A stretch of 21,264 bases of DNA from Larix sibirica (taxonomy: Eukaryota; Streptophyta; Pinopsida; Pinales; Pinaceae), in assembly GCA_004151065.3 (NCBI GenBank), contig NWUY0300043432.1, forward strand, positions 4,824 through 26,087, written 5' to 3'. A model generated the notes under the pieces. It made no database searches. It was not told where the DNA came from and saw only the letters and a program-made list of their open reading frames with translations. The position numbers and the translations under genes are program-made. Of this stretch, positions 19,760 to 21,264 are shown one piece after another. The first letter of the stretch is position 1. Each line of letters begins with the position of its first letter.

Positions 19760-20225
19760 GTTGTATGAAGGAGCCCCCTTCCCACACCAGCTCCAGTTCA
19801 CTAGGAAACCCTTCGAAGGAATCAATCTCAACCAACATCCACAGCGACCGCCTCTCGGCTCCCATCAACTGGTCTTCTTCCATCAAAATGAACCACCCCA
19901 GGGAGTTGGACACCGCCATGAAACCCCCTATGTTCCAATAGTGCAGAGGGAACCCAGGAAGAATGATCCATAAATGACAAATTTGAAGTTTCTCTGCACG
20001 AGGGTCGAAGCCACTATGCTACCGCTTCAATACCAGCGACCCTATGCCATAAACCCAGAAGCGTTGTTCAATGGAAACCCTATCAGACTCTGTAAGAAAC
20101 TGGAACATAAGCCACCCATTGGATAATAACAACACACGGGGAATGTTGAGGATCACAGGCTTCCAGTGCTTTCAAACCCATTGCAGAATCTCAGCCCTAG
20201 AAAGACAAATATACTCAAACAACCA
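19760..20225 (-). other. DUF4283 domain of LINE ORF1
   Basis: Residues such as FEYICLSRAEILQW, GWLMFQFLTESDR, LQICHLWIILPGFPLHYW and GGFMAVSNSLGWFI follow the pattern of DUF4283 seen in plant L1 ORF1 proteins. Two stop codons interrupt it. Confidence 0.85.
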
Positions 20226-20554
20226 ACCAGTTCTCGTTGACTCAAGGCCAATACCATGTCCATCGTAATATCCTTTTCCAAAACACATAGAGGCCGTCCC
20301 TTCTTCTCTTTTTCAGAATGGGGATTAGGCTTATGTAGACTACCACCAACCGACTTAGTAATCCCAGAGAAAGTACGACGAGATGCATCCACATGCAGCT
20401 CCCCCGCCTTAGCCGGACGGTCAACCCCAGAGGCATCCTGTCCAAAATCAAGAGAACGGGGTTCAAAATACCCTAAGTTCGATGGATTGGAAAAAACCCT
20501 CATGAAAGAACGAGAGCAGGCAACCGCAACCCCCACCCGGGCACCCTATCCCAT

Positions 20555-21072
20555 GATAGAGAATAGACTTGACACCGATGATGGAAAAAACCAAACCCGT
20601 CAGTTGCGAAGAGAAAAAATAGTAAACCCACCTCTGAGAAACCGGCCTATCACCAATAATGATAAAAAATGGAGCCCAAAACCGACACCATGGAGCACTC
20701 CTCCAAACCAAGAAAAAACCCAAGTCAAAAAATCACCTTGAAGAAGCTTCCCACTTGTTTAACCTGGTTGTTACTAGGTTCAACAGTACCTGTTGAACGG
20801 ACTCCGGGGCCCCCTACTGTCAACAAAGAAACAAGGTAGGACAAGGCTAAGACATGGGAACTACAATGACGAAGAAGAAAACTGAAACCCTTCAAAGCAA
20901 AATATGACCCGACGAAAAACACAAACATGAGAGAGAAGCACACTAAAAGGTCACAGAAAATGGTAGGTAGGAAAATCAAGGAGAGCCCTAGCCTAGATGA
21001 CCAGAGCCATAGCTCCAAAACTCCACCATGCATAGTAGCAGGTGAGCCAGCAATCTAGGTAGCTTGTGGTTA
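20555..21072 (-). other. LINE 5' leader
   Basis: About 518 bases between the target duplication and the proposed ORF1 start. Plant L1 elements carry an internal promoter in this region, but no specific site can be pointed out. The open frames on either strand here (20463-20723 and 20725-21033 minus, 20256-20741 plus) have no domain and are not called. Confidence 0.6.
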
Positions 21073-21082
21073 TTTTTTGCAT
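21073..21082. repeat. LINE target-site duplication, right copy
   Basis: TTTTTTGCAT, identical to 14428-14437. It is followed at 21083 by AGTAGATATTTGAAGTGG, which continues the LTR-element repeat exactly where the left part stopped. Confidence 0.92.
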
Positions 21083-21242
21083 AGTAGATATTTGAAGTGG
21101 GTGATAATAATTGTATGAACAGGGGGTGAGGAATTGTTATTAATTACAAGATAGAGGGGTTATGTGAAAAATCCCAAGCACATATAGATAAATTGCAGCA
21201 GTTTAACTTTAGACTCATAATCTGTAGATGTTTACTTTGAAG
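21083..21242 (+). repeat. LTR-element 3' end and LTR start, copy B, right part
   Basis: Matches 11008-11170 of copy A: polypurine tract AAGTGGGTGA (21095-21104), then the likely LTR start with GGGGGTGAGGAAT, ACAAGATAGAGGGG and AGATAAATTGCAGCAGTTTA. The match ends at TACTTTGAAG; the last 22 bases of the window do not follow copy A, because of an indel or the end of homology. Confidence 0.88.
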
Positions 21243-21264
21243 TGAAGACTAGCCCACACAATGG

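Larger units (their letters stand above)
18873..20554 (-). pseudogene. ORF1: LINE ORF1: DUF4283 plus zinc knuckle, nucleic-acid-binding protein (broken)
   Basis: Candidate ATG 20552-20554, in frame with the charged N-terminal part, to TAA 18873-18875; about 560 codons. The product would bind LINE RNA to form the ribonucleoprotein. Order: basic, Ser/Lys-rich N-terminal region with GRPL and VLALSQRELVG, a DUF4283 (RRM-like) domain, a CCHC-like knuckle, and a Pro/Ser/Leu-rich tail ending RDLASHDHFT. Damage: TAG at codon 3 of the proposed start, a phase change near 20225, stops at 20172-20174 and 20019-20021, and a pair of compensating phase changes between homopolymer runs at 19452-19458 and 19349-19355. 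The start is the least certain point, since an upstream ATG could have been lost. Confidence 0.88.
14438..21072 (-). mobile_element. L1-type LINE, full length, inactive, inserted in an LTR element
   Basis: A non-LTR retrotransposon of 6,635 bp on the minus strand, ending in an A tail (eight T on the plus strand at 14438-14445). Order from its 5' end: leader, ORF1 with DUF4283 and zinc knuckle, ORF2 with endonuclease, reverse transcriptase, zinc-binding and RNase H parts, then a 3' UTR. This is the layout of the plant L1 lineage that carries RNase H. The 10-bp target duplication and the empty paralogous site fix both ends. Its GC content is visibly higher than the flanks. Stops, frameshifts and lost key residues in both ORFs show that it cannot move by itself. 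The intact leader and target duplication indicate a complete insertion rather than a 5'-truncated one. Confidence 0.95.

Noticed and set aside
20256-20741. 161-codon open frame on the plus strand
   Set aside because: It lies antisense to LINE ORF1 and its leader, where the minus strand has recognisable family motifs; no domain of its own.
20725-21033. 102-codon minus-strand frame in the LINE leader as an additional ORF
   Set aside because: Hydrophobic sequence without a domain, in a phase not leading into ORF1; most likely chance in the leader.

Overview
Repeat-rich nuclear DNA of a seed plant. It holds no intact gene that I can defend; everything recognisable is mobile-element sequence in various states of decay. 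The plant origin rests on two things: an L1 element whose ORF1 has the plant-type DUF4283 plus zinc-knuckle layout and whose ORF2 carries a C-terminal RNase H, and two LTR-element primer-binding sites complementary to plant initiator tRNA-Met. The very low gene density and old, layered repeats would fit a large gymnosperm genome, but that is a guess.

Layout. Bases 1-3060 are mostly AT-rich intergenic DNA with short tandem duplications, one ambiguous base at 1336 and a short open frame at the left edge. A copia-like LTR ends at 3538 and is followed by a tRNA-Met primer-binding site at 3540-3551; no recognisable gag or pol follows. Bases 4695-5800 are a degenerate tandem array (about 325 bp between its first two units), GT-rich and higher in GC. 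Bases 5880-9995 are AT-rich with several two-copy tandem duplications (periods 74, 70, 41 and 67 bp) and an inverted repeat at 8571-8722. Bases 10024-10880 hold decayed reading frames of unknown identity. A second LTR-element system follows: internal 3' end with polypurine tract (10865-11029), a candidate LTR of about 1.77 kb with a TATA box (11025-12797), a primer-binding site (12799-12810), a decayed acidic frame in the gag position (13413-14066), and a second copy of the internal 3' end (14292-14437, resumed at 21083-21242).

That second copy is split by the best feature of the window: a complete but dead L1-type LINE on the minus strand (14438-21072, 6,635 bp) flanked by the 10-bp target-site duplication TTTTTTGCAT. 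The paralogous copy at 10998-11007 shows the uninterrupted site, so both LINE ends can be placed to the base. The LINE has a 5' leader, ORF1 (DUF4283 and a CCHC-like knuckle), ORF2 (AP-type endonuclease, reverse transcriptase, zf-RVT, RNase H), a 3' UTR and a short A tail. ORF1 and ORF2 overlap as TAATG, the arrangement known for stop-start translational coupling. Both ORFs are broken by stop codons, frameshifts and a 55-bp internal duplication.

I did not find a new multi-gene system. The points most worth following up are the TAATG junction, the LTR-element arrangement around the LINE, and the unidentified decayed frames at 10024-10880.
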